In this document: one piece after another, positions 40,401 through 52,016 of the stretch | Numbering within the stretch: position 1 is the first letter of the stretch | How the letters are laid out: each line of letters opens with the position of its first letter | DNA from: Hybos culiciformis | Taxonomy: Eukaryota > Arthropoda > Insecta > Diptera > Hybotidae | DNA length: 64,000 nucleotides | Direction of reading: 5' to 3' | Assembly: GCA_964007475.1 (NCBI GenBank) | Contig: OZ023273.1 | Span: 104,406,485 to 104,470,484, forward strand | Translations under genes and position numbers: made by a program | The notes under the pieces: model-generated | Seen by the model: the letters and a program-made list of their open reading frames with translations, nothing else | Databases searched by the model: none | What the model was told of the DNA's origin: nothing

Positions 40401-41636
40401 TTTGTAACTATGCTGTACAAATGCAAAGATATGGCAACGTAAATATTTTCATTCTTATTTTCAAATTACCTTGTTAAAAGTTATTAAAAAAAATAAAATA
40501 AAATTTACAATGAACTTTTTCCAAATATGGGCACAGGAATTTAGTTTAAATTTGTGTTATCGAGGCCGATTGCAACGTTGGTTGGAAAATTTAATTATAA
40601 ATTTAGTAATTTCTCTAAAAGAAACTTTAACGCAATTATCCATCTCTATTTCACATTTAAAAAACAGAGCTTAAGTGTGTTTAGAACCCGGTTATGATAA
40701 ATTTTCCGAAAACATGAACAACATGTCACAAACTTACAATATCGACCATTTTTTGCTCACAAGCCCACTAACAACTGAGATGCTCTTATCTTTAATTTTT
40801 TATTTAGCCTATATGGAATTTTAGTCATTTGAGTTTATAAAAAATTCAATTATTATTATTAATAATATATTAGTCTAATATTAAGGGTAATTTTATATGT
40901 TTTATATTATAATAATGATATTTGAAATGCATTTATTTTACGCTTTATGGCACTATGCCATTAAAAGTTATAATAAAATGGATAAAAGAAAATTAAAGAT
41001 AAAAATTCACGTATAATATATATAATATACACATAACTCAAGGGAAAATTTCCATAGCTTTTGCATTATTTTCATTTCAAGAATATTTTATTTCTCTTCT
41101 ATTTTTTTTTTTTATTTTTTATATTATTTCAGTTAAATATTCTTTAATTGCTTGCGCCTTCTACTTTTACTTTTAACTTTCAGTTTTAATTGTAATTGCT
41201 CCTTGTGGTATTGTTTCACTACATTAATTCTCTTCAAAAAAAATTTATTCATTTACAAAGCTCTTAAGCATCATATGCTCAGCCATTAAATTATTATAGA
41301 AGGCAAGATATAACAAAAATGTCAATTCTTTCTATGTAGTATATTATATACATTATTTTGCTATTTTAAGAATTATAAAGATGTGTGGCAATCTTTTAAA
41401 ATTTTTGGCAATTTTTTTATTATTATTCAATTTATTTGTATATAGTTTTAATGGGAAATTTATAATAGGAATTACTAACTTAGCCAAATGTGCTTTGTTG
41501 AAGACCGAATATAAATGTGCGTGTTAAAAGTCAAATTATTTGAAATAAACTCTTAAAAACCATTAAATAGTAAACATGTTAAATTGTTAAACATTAATTT
41601 AAAACATAAATTACATTTTCTTCATATACCTAATTA
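31496..41636. other. AT-rich DNA without recognisable genes
   Basis: Apart from the tandem duplication at 34650-34871, I see only low-complexity sequence, a TA tract near 35349-35370 and a weak hairpin near 33374-33440. A 67-codon plus-strand frame at 40471-40674 has a less biased middle part (motif CYRGRLQRWLENLI) but no recognised family. Confidence 0.6.
34650..34871. repeat. Tandem duplication of a ~110-bp unit
   Basis: Unit 1 spans about 34650-34756 and unit 2 about 34757-34871. Both begin TTTTTCTTATATTTTTA and share AAAAAGTCAAATAATTAAAG and a final CAAAAAGCTGA[T/C]AG. Divergence includes a few substitutions and a short indel in the middle. Confidence 0.88.
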
Positions 41637-41805
41637 CACTGAAAAAAAATTATCAGCCATAAAATATTGCCGAAAAATTATAGCTAAAACTGCATTATTT
41701 TCTAGCAGTAGCAAAATAGTTGTAGCAGAAGTTGTTTCTCCAGAGTTAAAGTTTTTATTGATATGTACATATATGTGGGATCTTCTTCTGATACTACCTT
41801 TCAGC
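41637..41805. mobile_element. Possible degraded CACTGAAA/AGCTAT-family element
   Basis: The left edge reads CACTGAAAAAAAATTATCAG with TAGCTAAA and TAGCA words inside, as in the elements at 9913 and 50295. A possible right edge, CTTTCAGCG, matches the end motif only partly. The overlapping 76-79-codon frames on both strands show no known motif. Confidence 0.3.
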
Positions 41806-44096
41806 GTTCTTATACCCAGATAATCTGAATAATCTGATAACTCGAATTTTATGAAAGGTAGCATAGCAATATTAAAAATTATTACCTATTATTTGTATAC
41901 AATATGCCTTTTGGTATCAATTTTAAATTGGTTAATGAGGCTAATTGAATTATTAACAAAAATTTTTATTTTTTATTCATTAATGCGTATAATAAAAAAT
42001 GTCATAAATATTATAATAAAAAATTCAATATTAATGAAAAATCTAAAAAAATGCCAAAAAAAATAAAAAAAATTTCTGGCTCTTTAATATTATTCCTATA
42101 TTTTATTTTTTTTAATACATATGTATGTACATATTTTTATATTATATTAAGCTGATTATGTGCTTAAATTTCGCTATAATAAGCTAAATTTGTTCATATA
42201 TGAAATACATTAAAGTATAATATTCAACATATAATACAAAATAATATAATATACTACATAATACAAATAATATATGTATAAACGAGTTGTCTCTATATAT
42301 TTAGTATATCTTTATAACAAAAAGACATTAAAAGAAAGTCTAAGAATATAATTAGATACATATTAAGTTCTTTAAAGATTGTTCAGTACAAATCTACACT
42401 ATAAGTAGGTACATGCATACATAATAACGTATAATGTATAATGTATTAACATATACCGTATACCATATACTATATTATAATATATATATATATTATTTAT
42501 AATAATAAAGGATATTTTGATGAATACAAAAAAACAAAAAAAAAAATAATAATTACACATAGTGTGTAGTAAAATGCTAAAAATTGAGAGCTCTCTTACA
42601 CTTTATAAATATACACTTTATTATAATTCTATGTAAAATATAAATGTATACGACTACGTATTAAATTACACACATTGTTATCATTTAGAAAATTTTAAAG
42701 GATTCTTAAAAAAAAAGAAAAAAGATTTATATATTATCGCATTCATGTATCATTATACATATGTATATGTATGTTCCTATGTACGTGAATTTTCTTTATT
42801 CTTTATATTCTTCTTTATTATTGTTTTTTTTTTTGCTTTTATCTTTATAATTTTCCTAATAAAAAAGGTTTGAATTCATCTCTAACTTTACTTAATGACT
42901 GAGATTAAAACAAAAACAGAATTTTTTTTTTTTTTACTAAATTTCCTTCAATTATAATATTTTTAAGTGGTTTTTTTTCCCCGTTCTTAATTGATGCAAA
43001 AATTCTGGATTTTGATTTTAAAGGACCCTTTTTATAATTTTACTTCACTTATGAAGTCACTTAACGATATTCTTTAGAATACCGCAAACTTTTATTATGT
43101 TGGGGGAAAAAAAAAACAGGAAAAATTGTTTTTTTTTTTTTGCGGGTGACGAACATAATATATTTGATATTATGATTTATGTATATTGTATATATAGTAT
43201 AATATGTTCGCTGTCTTTTACTTTTTACAATGTGTATAAATTAAGAGTTTTATTGAGACATTTATTTTTCCAATAATTTGTTGACAAAACTCTTCGATTA
43301 AAAATAGTAAATTTTGAGTTTTTCAATTTAAAGTTCCCAATATTTTTCTGTATAGAAATTTTCAAAAGTTATACTTATTTAACTTTTACTATGTTGATAT
43401 TTAAACACGGAATTTCTAGACCCTTAACGTATGGTGCACCATCAGCCCTTCACAATAGTCGGTTTATTTGTATCGAACAATCAGCCAAGCATTTTTATAA
43501 TGTTTTCTTAACCAACCTAAGTCTAGTACATCCGAAATTTCTAATACATTTATATAAATAAAATTTTTCTGATATTTATTATATGAATTAGTCTAATGAT
43601 TTTTACAAACAGTGAAGAAAATAAATGAATTAAAAAAAAACAAAAAAAAAATCAAATTTATTTATTACAACTATTGCTAAAAATATGTATAATACAAGAC
43701 CTTTAGCTGTACGAAAATAAAACTTCATAAATATATACAAATTTATGCAAGAATATTTTTTTTTAACATAGAAAGAAAATCTGAAAATTAAGTAGGCAGT
43801 TTGTAAACATCTTGCATTTTAATAAAATTTACTTCTGTTTTTATTTTTATTTTTTATTTTTTTCTTTCGAAATTACCTTTTTCTTATTTATTTTTAACCA
43901 TCTTCTTTTGCTTTTGATTTTCAATTTTACCCTCAAACCTTTTTTTTTGCATTTTATCGGTGGCATACACAGTTCTTAATTTTGTTGTTAATTGTTAATT
44001 CAAAATTTTAATCACGACAGTTGCTGGTTGTACTTATTTATGTTTATCTGAGATCGTGTGTTACATTTTGAATTGATAGTTATAAATGTCGCTAAC

Positions 44097-44279
44097 TCAA
44101 ATTTTTTCTACCTCGGGGTTAAATTCTTTGAAAATTAGTATTGCCGCCAATTCTAGAACGAACTGATTTTGGCCGTCCTTAAATGCAATTCCAAAAATTA
44201 AACCCGCATTGATGGAACAAACTTCAAAGCCCAATTTTTCACTGTTGCGAACTAAGAATTCTAACTTTTTATTCAATTT
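44097..44279 (-). pseudogene. Coding-like 60-codon fragment of unknown family
   Basis: This minus-strand stretch is open for 60 codons from the TAA at 44280-44282 to the TGA at 44097-44099. It has far more G+C and much less biased amino-acid content than the window's other open frames. It reads in part LVRNSEKLGFEVC, LIFGIAFKDG and FVLELAAILIFKEFNP. It contains no ATG in frame, so it would have to be an internal exon, a pseudogene piece or chance. Possible splice edges are AAAAAG before the TTAGAATTC segment and GAG/GTAGAA near the end, both weak. No neighbouring exon was found and I do not recognise the protein. Confidence 0.4.
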
Positions 44280-47200
44280 TTAGTCAATCAAAGACTTTTT
44301 TTATTTCAACATGGCAATATTCTTAACTTTTTCCTAAGCATATTGGAATTTGTACAATTTTTTTTTGGTTCCAGAATCATATAATCTGAGTATAATAAAG
44401 TTTTTTCTTTTTTTTCTGTTAAAATCTTATCAAATATCAATTTATTCTTAACTAAATACAGAACTACAAATAGAGCATAATAATTTCTATTCCTCAGACA
44501 ATTTTATTTCTTAATGAATTTTCTTTCTGAATTACGAAGAGACAGCAAAATAAGTTAAAGAAAATTTTGTGTAGTGTTTTAAAAGTTTCTAATTTATTTG
44601 AAAATAAAATAAAAAAAAGAAAGGAAAAAAAAAGGAAAATTCTTTTATTCTTTTATTTATATATATATATTTTTTTTTTTTTGTATTTTCTTAAAAAGAA
44701 TTATAATACAGAAGAGAGAAAAACAAATTGTTGGAAAACGGAAATTTTATAGTAAGAATTTATATTGACATTTAATTTGTATTAAATTAAGATGGTGTAT
44801 AAATATATAAATTTAAATTATTTTGAAACTTAGTAAAAAAGGATATTAACTTATGTTATCTTATTAAATTTTATTGTGAAATAAAAGCATTTAAATTTTA
44901 TTAGAAAATTTATCAATTGAATTTGTATTTTTTTTTTTTAATTTGTATTTATATATATTTTTATGTATGATGTTTATATACACTGTGGAAAATTATTTGC
45001 AGGTTCATTATAATAAAAATATATAGTGATAATGTTGTAAATTAAAAAGTGTCAAGTAGTTGCTTGTTAGATGATGTGCTGAAGGATTGATTTTAATAAT
45101 TATTGAAGTAATGTTTTCATTATTATTGAAGTTATGTGAATTGGATTTATTTATTGTCTTTACTGAATGCTGAAACTTTAGTAATTTTTCAAATTTAGAT
45201 ACATTTAGATGTATTTATCTATATTTACACATTGTATCTAAAAATCAGACATTAAAATCATAATTTGAAGATTTCGATTTAGAACCGATTTTTCCGCTCT
45301 ATTGATATTACAAGCTTCTTTATCTAGTTTGTTAAACCTTTTCAATTTTTTTCTTTACAAATATTGAATACTTACTTGAATTTGAATTTTTTGTGGAAAA
45401 AATCTAAAAGCTTAGGTTAGGAACATCTTCTTTGGTTTGGAATTCATATCAATAAAATTTTTCCAGGAAAATTCTTCACTGCATTATTTTCTTAAAGTGT
45501 TAGACTATGTATATCACTTTAAATTAAATTCTTGTTTATTTTTTTTTTCATATTATTGTCGTCTTCAACTTCATAAAATAATGTTGGCTGAAAAATATAA
45601 AATCAAATCATTCGTTTTTGATTTGACATTTATTTTGATATTTTCATTGTCTTAGCATTAAATTAACATATAAATTTGATGGAAAAAGGGAAAATCCACA
45701 CAACATTTTCATAAAAAAAAAAAGAAAAAATTTTAATTTGATTTCAAATTTGTATAATTTTATCATCTCCTTCTTTTTTTTTTAACTTTTTTTATGTTTG
45801 ATTTTATTTTTGAATTTTAGAAAAATGTTTCCACTCTGAAGGAAATTGAATTTTCTTCTTTTGTGTGATTGAATTATACATTTATTGTGTTTTATTTTTT
45901 TTTTCTTTGGTAATTTATATCCTGATGAAATATTTATTTCAGTAAGAAAAGAAAAAAACTTGTGGTCATATTGTAAGTGAAAAAAAAATATCTTTGGGAT
46001 TTTGTCTGCATTAAAAATTAGTTTTTATTTTATACCTCAAAAAATATATTTATCAATTTATTTTCATTATTATCATGTTGGCTGATAAACAGTCCAGAAT
46101 TTTTCTTTATCTGTATCGTCTTGTTAATATTTCAATCTGTCTGAGTGGTGAATATTATGTAAATATAGCTTTGATTATGCTTATAGACTTGAGCATTAAC
46201 TTTTTTTTTTACCTTCTGAAATTAATGAATAATTTTTGTGTAATTTTTCATGAAATTATTTGATAATTAAGGTTTTTAAACTGAAAGAAGTTTAAATTAA
46301 AAAAAGAAAACTCTTTATATATAACCCCTTCCATACATAATTTGTACCTTCTGAAGTTAATCATTTATATAAAAAATAATTAATTTCTCAATTTTGGCTT
46401 TGGACTTCATCATGAACTACAATATTAACTTTTTTGCGTTGGTTACTGAAGCGGCTTCAAATTTAATCAGCTTGTTTATTAGATGGGTATATAAAATGCA
46501 AATAGTGTACAATTAGTAAAATGCAATATCATATTTATTGATATTGTCTCTAATGTTTTATGTGTAATTTATCGAGAAAAAAATTACCAAACGAACAATC
46601 TCAAAAAGAGTTTTCCTGGTATGATCAATAGTATGGAAATATTTTAAGTATTTTGCATAAGGGAAAAACTTGATTGTTACGTTTTCCCAGGAATTATATT
46701 TCTGAATATAGTTTGGCTATTTTTGTGAAATAATTAAAAATGTTCATAAGTAAACATTTATTAATTTTTTTTTTTTCAGTTTTAGTTGAAACATAATAAT
46801 GAACATTTTATATAATGCTGCATATACTTGGTTAATTAATATTGATTCAGGAGAAAGAAAAACATTCCACTGAATATTAATATTTTCCTAATAATTTTAA
46901 ACATATTAAATAAAGTTAAATGTGGAAATTTAATTAAATAAATTTTTTTTTATTAGATTTAAAAATAAACCTTACCAAAACTAGAGAAAAAAAAATCGTA
47001 TTATTATTATCGTATTATTTTTTTTCTTTTTGTATTTTGAAACAATTTTAAAACTTTTTAGCACAGATACCAATTAAAAAGTTTGAATATTTGTAATTAA
47101 CATCATTATACTGAAATTTCAAAATGAGCATAAATAAAAAAGAAAATTATATGTTAGAAAATTAAAAAGAACTAAAAAGAGAGAAAAGTTTAAGTTAATT

Positions 47201-48311
47201 TTTTTTTTTATTCTGGCTTCAACACTTATGTGAAATTCTGCAAACATAAGAATTAATTTTTTGAATGAAAAATATAAATATAAGATTCAGGCTACAAAAA
47301 AAAAAAGGTTTATTCTGCACTTTATTCCTCTGCCTCATATGGGGTTGGTTCAAGCGTACAACATTTTTCGTATCTTTGTTTGCCTGTGATTATTTGTCTT
47401 TGGACTAACTTGGATTTCTTCCATCATATTTTTAAATACTCTTTTAAGTTGTGTTTTTGTTTTATACGTATATTTTGCTTAAAAAATAATAGTTAATATA
47501 AGATAATCTAGAGAAAATAATAGTGATATTGACAACTAAAAGATATACGTATAAAGAAAAATAATTGAAAATAATTAAGAAACATTTAATTAAAAAAAAA
47601 GTAATCAAGAAATTAATTTTTCATTCACAACAAACATTTGTCAGCATTTCCTATTGGAAAGCAGCTAATCCTTTAATGCAAAACTTAATCCATGGAAAAA
47701 CTTTTTACACATATACACATCATAAAATGCTGTTTTATTTTGCTAATTTCAAATAAATTTTTTTAATTTGGTTTTGAATTAACATTGCTAATTTGCTTGT
47801 ATGACCAAACTTTGGAAACTTCAAAAACGCAAAAGACTATATTAAAATATTCTTAATGAAAAAAAAAAAAATTAAACTATTAATTAAAAATTAAAAAATT
47901 TCTTTTTTCGCCTTATTTTTTTCTTTGATTTGAACACAAAAAATGTGCATCCAGAGAAACTTATAAAGTAACATGCTCTTTGAACCCTTACGTCTGTTAA
48001 TTTATTTTTACAAGGACAACTAAAAGTTCATTTCCAGTTTCCAGTAATTAATATTACAGATTTCAGGATTATTTATTGCATTTGAAATTTTTTTTTTAAA
48101 TTTCAATATTGTTCCTTGAATTTTTCATTCTAAATTTATCGATAATAAAATACTCGAACCGATTGTCGTCTCATTGGAATATCTGGAGCCCTTGGATTTA
48201 ATTCATAAATGTTTTTCAGCTGGAAGGAAAGAAATGAAAAATACTCAAATTTAAAACATTGACTTGTGGTAGTCATTGAAAAGGAAGGCTAAATAACGAC
48301 AGCCACAAATC

Positions 48312-48468
48312 TATCGGATAGTGTTATTATTATTATTTAGTTTATTACAATAACACAATTTTTGTAAGAAACTTTAGTCTAAAGCTCTAACTGCTAGTTT
48401 TTCGGCTTAATATTTTGTATGTTTAGTTTGGTTTTTTGATATATCTTATTATATCGGATAGTGTTATT
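48312..48468. repeat. 17-bp direct repeat flanking a 123-bp segment
   Basis: TATCGGATAGTGTTATT occurs exactly at 48312-48328 and again at 48452-48468. This could be a long target duplication around a small insertion, or a local duplication. The segment between has no poly-A tail or inverted ends. Confidence 0.55.
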
Positions 48469-50743
48469 TACTAATAGATCAAGAAAAAGTAAAAAAAAAT
48501 CATTCAGCCTACAAAAAAATATTTCACAAGTTTTTTATTCAATTTTCTTATTAAAACTCATCTTAATCTCAAGTTACTTAAAAGTTGAATATACTTCTTT
48601 TAAAATATAGTTCTTATTATTTTTGTTTTACTATAAATTAACGTACACCATTTTTTTTTCAGTTATTGACTACTAACATAATCCCATCAATATTATTCTA
48701 AATTTGAAAATAGAACATAAATGAGACAACTAAAATCCTTAATATATTTTATGTAGTTATCTTAAGTTTTTCTTACATATTTTTTTTTTTTTTTCTAGAT
48801 AGTTGTAAGTAGAATTTTGTTTTTTTTTGCTTGCTTTAATTTTTCCAATTTGTCAATAAATCAGTTCAAATAAGCTTTTCCTTTGCCAGGAAAATAGAAA
48901 ATGAACTTTATTTATTGGAATTTAGAAGAATAAGGAATTTTAAAGATATAAAATTCCCAAAAGATTTTTGTTGTCAATAAAAGTGCAAGGCGGAAAAATG
49001 TTGAAACAAAAATAATACAAATATAAATAAGTTAGAATGTGCACAAATGGATTAATGGAAATGGAAATAAGAAATTTATATAGTTTTTTTTTAAGTTTGA
49101 GATTAATAATTGTATAAATGTAGTTAGAAAAAAACACATATTTTTATTTGTGAAATTATGAAAAATGTTTGTGGTTTAGTTCGTTGTATTGTGTCATCAA
49201 ATTTAAACTATTTCAAATTAATAATCGTATAAAGAGAAATAAAAACTTTGAAAATTTTCATTTAATTTTAATTATTATGAGAATTTAATAAAAATTGACG
49301 AATTACTCTTTAAAGTAGATTTTGGTTTATTGAATTTTTAGAATATAGCTTTGATATTATTTAAATAAAATTTTAAACGATAAACGATAGTTAGAGGCAA
49401 AAGATTTGAAAATTTTTTCAATTATTTATATTTTTAGTGAAAATATTGATTATTCGCAATATATTAATTCTTGAAAAACAACAAACAAATTAATATGCTT
49501 TTATGAATAACAAAATTAAGCAGTTTTTATGTTTGGATACTTCAAGCATTTTTTTAACTTTATTATTTTTTCATTGCGAAAATAGTTCCAATTAACGAGA
49601 TGGGAATAATTTTTTTTTCTATAAATATCAAATGTTATGTGAAGAATTTATTGTCATTGACTATCGATAGTAATATCCGTAGACCATAAATATAAATGCA
49701 TCATAAGTAGGGCAACGATTGAAAATTTTATTTTATTTTTCAAATTGTTGGATTTTCAAATAAAAAACGTATGTATGTAGAACATTATCATATTGTCTAT
49801 GTAAATGAGATTAAGTATAATGCGATATCCCATATTTTGGTTTAAAATACTTTTGATTTTTTGAGTCCCAAAAATTGATCTTAACTCATTTAATTAACCT
49901 CAGTACTCTTCGCCACAAGCACACAGCTTATTGTAAATAGCCCTTACTATGATTAGAAAAAAAAACATAACTTTCATAATCCTTGCCGAAGATTTTATTT
50001 ATTTGTCGGTTTCCTTTTTTTATCTTTTAGTTTCTTTTTTCATATCCGTGTATAATTATTATTATTATAGTGGAACCATGATAAAGTGAGCATTTTATCC
50101 ATAGATAGCGCCAAAAAGTCATTTAATTTTCACTAACTAATTTTCGATCTTTTATTGAAAATTTCGGTGCAAACAGTTTTTTAAAGTTTTTTTCATAAAT
50201 TTTCATCCACATGATATGACTATGGATGGACTATTTACCATGATAATAAAATTTGTTCAACAACCTGGTTAGACTTAGTTCAGACAATATTTTATACTGA
50301 AAAACTTAATAGCTCTCAAAGCTATTTTTTTAAACAACTGGTGCTTTTTAAATAGCTAAAAACGGGACAGTGGACTTTAATAGCTTGGATTGCTATTGGA
50401 AATAACAAGAGCGAATAACAGCGAATGATATTTATTCTGTAATTTCCCCTTTTAAAAATTGTTAAATTTGCTATTTTATTTTTTTATTTGCTATGCAAAT
50501 AGTTTCGTTTGCTATATAATTTAGTAAATTATAGCAAACTTTGATAAAAAAAATAGCTGCTTAGATTATAAATTTTAACAGAATATGCTATTAATTTTAT
50601 TAAAATTTATTACAACAATAGTACATTTAGCTATTTGGAATAAACAATTTAGCTAAAAATAATAGTAAATTGTGCTATTTTGCTTAGCGTATAGAAAGAA
50701 AATAAAAAGGAAATTTAGCTATATAAAATGCAATTTTTGTTTT

Positions 50744-51000
50744 ATTAAATGAATCTCATTTTTCTTTTCAGGAACCAGCAAAATTAAGTATTTTTCATCA
50801 ATACCTATAATAATAATATTAGAAAAATTTATCATAAATTTAATCAAATGAAGTATCGTGTAGTACGTTTTACACTCACATAATATTAATTATCACTTCA
50901 TCTGTTTAAATTTGCAATAATTTTTTTAATAATTATTAGGTATTGAAGAAAAATACTTAGTTTTGCTGGTTCCTGAAAAGAAAAATAAAATTCATTTAAT
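50744..51000. repeat. Imperfect palindrome, ~70-bp arms
   Basis: Arms at about 50744-50813 and 50932-51000 are complementary, including an exact 25-bp core around TTTTCAGGAACCAGC. The loop is about 120 bp and AT-rich. Because of the symmetry, the same TTCTTTTCAGG splice-acceptor-like string occurs on both strands. Confidence 0.8.
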
Positions 51001-51076
51001 ACAATTTCTATAAAAAAAATATAAAATCTTCATGCAATTTAAATAAAAAGAAAAAATTGTATAACATCCATCTCTA

Positions 51077-51148
51077 GAATTGTAAATGATAGGTATCAAG
51101 TAAATCATTCTGATGAGTCCTAAGCTTGATACCAGGACGAAACAATTC
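51077..51148 (+). ncRNA. Hammerhead self-cleaving ribozyme, type III topology
   Basis: Read 5' to 3' on the plus strand: stem III GAATTG (51077-51082), U16.1 (51083), H17 = A (51084), stem I AATGAT (51085-51090), loop 1 (51091-51103), stem I ATCATT (51104-51109), core CTGATGA (51110-51116), stem II GTCC (51117-51120), loop 2 (51121-51134), stem II GGAC (51135-51138), core GAAA (51139-51142), stem III CAATTC (51143-51148). All conserved catalytic-core bases are present and all three stems pair perfectly. Predicted self-cleavage is between 51084 and 51085. Loop 1 GGTATCAAG (51092-51100) is perfectly complementary over 9 bases to loop 2 CTTGATACC (51125-51133), consistent with the loop-loop contact that speeds natural hammerheads. 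The open stem is stem III. It is antisense to the exon-like islands at 51375-51876. Only this copy was found. Confidence 0.9.
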
Positions 51149-51301
51149 AATAATTCAGTAATTTTCAAAAAAATTAAGTTTCCTAGATAAAAATATTAAA
51201 AATAATTTTCAGTTTACTTCACAAACTACTTAAAAAAATCATGTCTGTATAATCGATCGTAAATATTCAAAGATATTAATTATTTATTTGATTTTAAAGT
51301 C

Positions 51302-51418
51302 TTCGGGTTAATTTTAAGTCAACAAAATATGTAGTAGAAAATTAGTACAAATACAATATAACATTGTATTTGTACTAATTTTCTACTACATATTTTGTTG
51401 ACTTAAAATTAACCCGAA
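51302..51418. repeat. Perfect 56-bp inverted repeat with 5-base loop
   Basis: 51302-51357 and 51363-51418 are exact reverse complements, separated by ATAAC. The arms begin TTCGGGTTAATTTTAAGTCA. Such perfection implies recent origin or active maintenance. It lies between the ribozyme and the exon-like islands and abuts the last of them, so one minus-strand reading frame runs into it. Confidence 0.97.
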
Positions 51419-51876
51419 TGTTCCACGCTTCGCTATCGCTAAATAGTGGAACCAGATCCTCCTGGAATTCCCTAAGAAAAAAAGAAAATAAATATTTATC
51501 AAATACAAATTTTTAAGCAAAACAAGTACTTACGTTTGGTTGTAAAAATGTCGATTTAAATGTTGTCCGAAACGAGGCCTGAGTCCCTGGGGTCGAACGT
51601 CGAAACCACTTCGTGTTCCAAACTATCCTTCATCTGTAGAAAAATGGAAAACAAAATACAAATATTATAATTAAAAAAGTTTTTTTAATAATTTAATATT
51701 ATTTTTTATAGTCATATAACCTAAAAAGATAAATAATAGAAATATAAAATAGAATAAAAAAAACACCTGGCTGCTCTTTCACAAAAATTAATGCGATTAC
51801 GAGGAAAAATACTTACGGTCAAATATGGCTATGTAGTCTTCAAAATTCCATTCTTTTAGAATATTTCATCACTCAT
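51375..51876 (-). pseudogene. Three exon-like islands of a broken, unidentified gene
   Basis: On the minus strand, exon 1 (51876-51817) begins ATGAGTGATGAA and is followed by donor GTAAGTATT. Intron 1 (183 bp) ends TTTTCTACAG. Exon 2 (51633-51534, 100 bp) is followed by GTAAGT. Intron 2 (62 bp) ends TTTTTCTTAG. Exon 3 starts at 51471. Exons are much richer in G+C than introns, as expected of real exons here. The ATG frame stops after MSDEIF, while another frame of exon 1 reads LKEWNFEDYIAIFD up to the donor, so a 1-base frame disruption is likely. From that frame the CTACAG acceptor gives HEG then TAG. Two frames cross the exon 2/exon 3 junction: one includes FRTTFKSTFLQPN and ends GIPGGSGSTI at TAG 51439-51441; the other includes EFQEDLVPLFSDSEAWNI and runs into the 56-bp inverted repeat, stopping at 51375-51377. 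The LKEWNFEDYI start is faintly like SAM-domain proteins common in insects (inference). Expression unknown. Confidence 0.5.
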
Positions 51877-52016
51877 ATTTAATTGAAAAATAATTTTAAT
51901 AAATTTTTTTTAAAATTTTTTATTTTATTTATTAATTTATTTTTTTTTATTCACTTTCTTCCCGTATGAACACAAATTGACAATGAGAGAAAAGTAACAT
52001 AATGAGCAAACACAAA

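Larger units (their letters stand above)
41806..50294. other. AT-rich DNA, mostly featureless
   Basis: Besides the open frame at 44097-44279 and the short direct repeat at 48312-48468, only low-complexity sequence is visible. Small less AT-rich islands at about 43425-43490 and 47310-47420 have no supported identity. Confidence 0.6.

Noticed and set aside
40471..40674. 67-codon plus-strand frame with CYRGRLQRWLENLI
   Set aside because: The middle looks less biased than most, but there are no splice signals, homology or neighbouring exons that I can see.
45922..45950. A second CTGATGA as a possible hammerhead core
   Set aside because: No stem II leading into GAAA and no matching stems I or III can be drawn.
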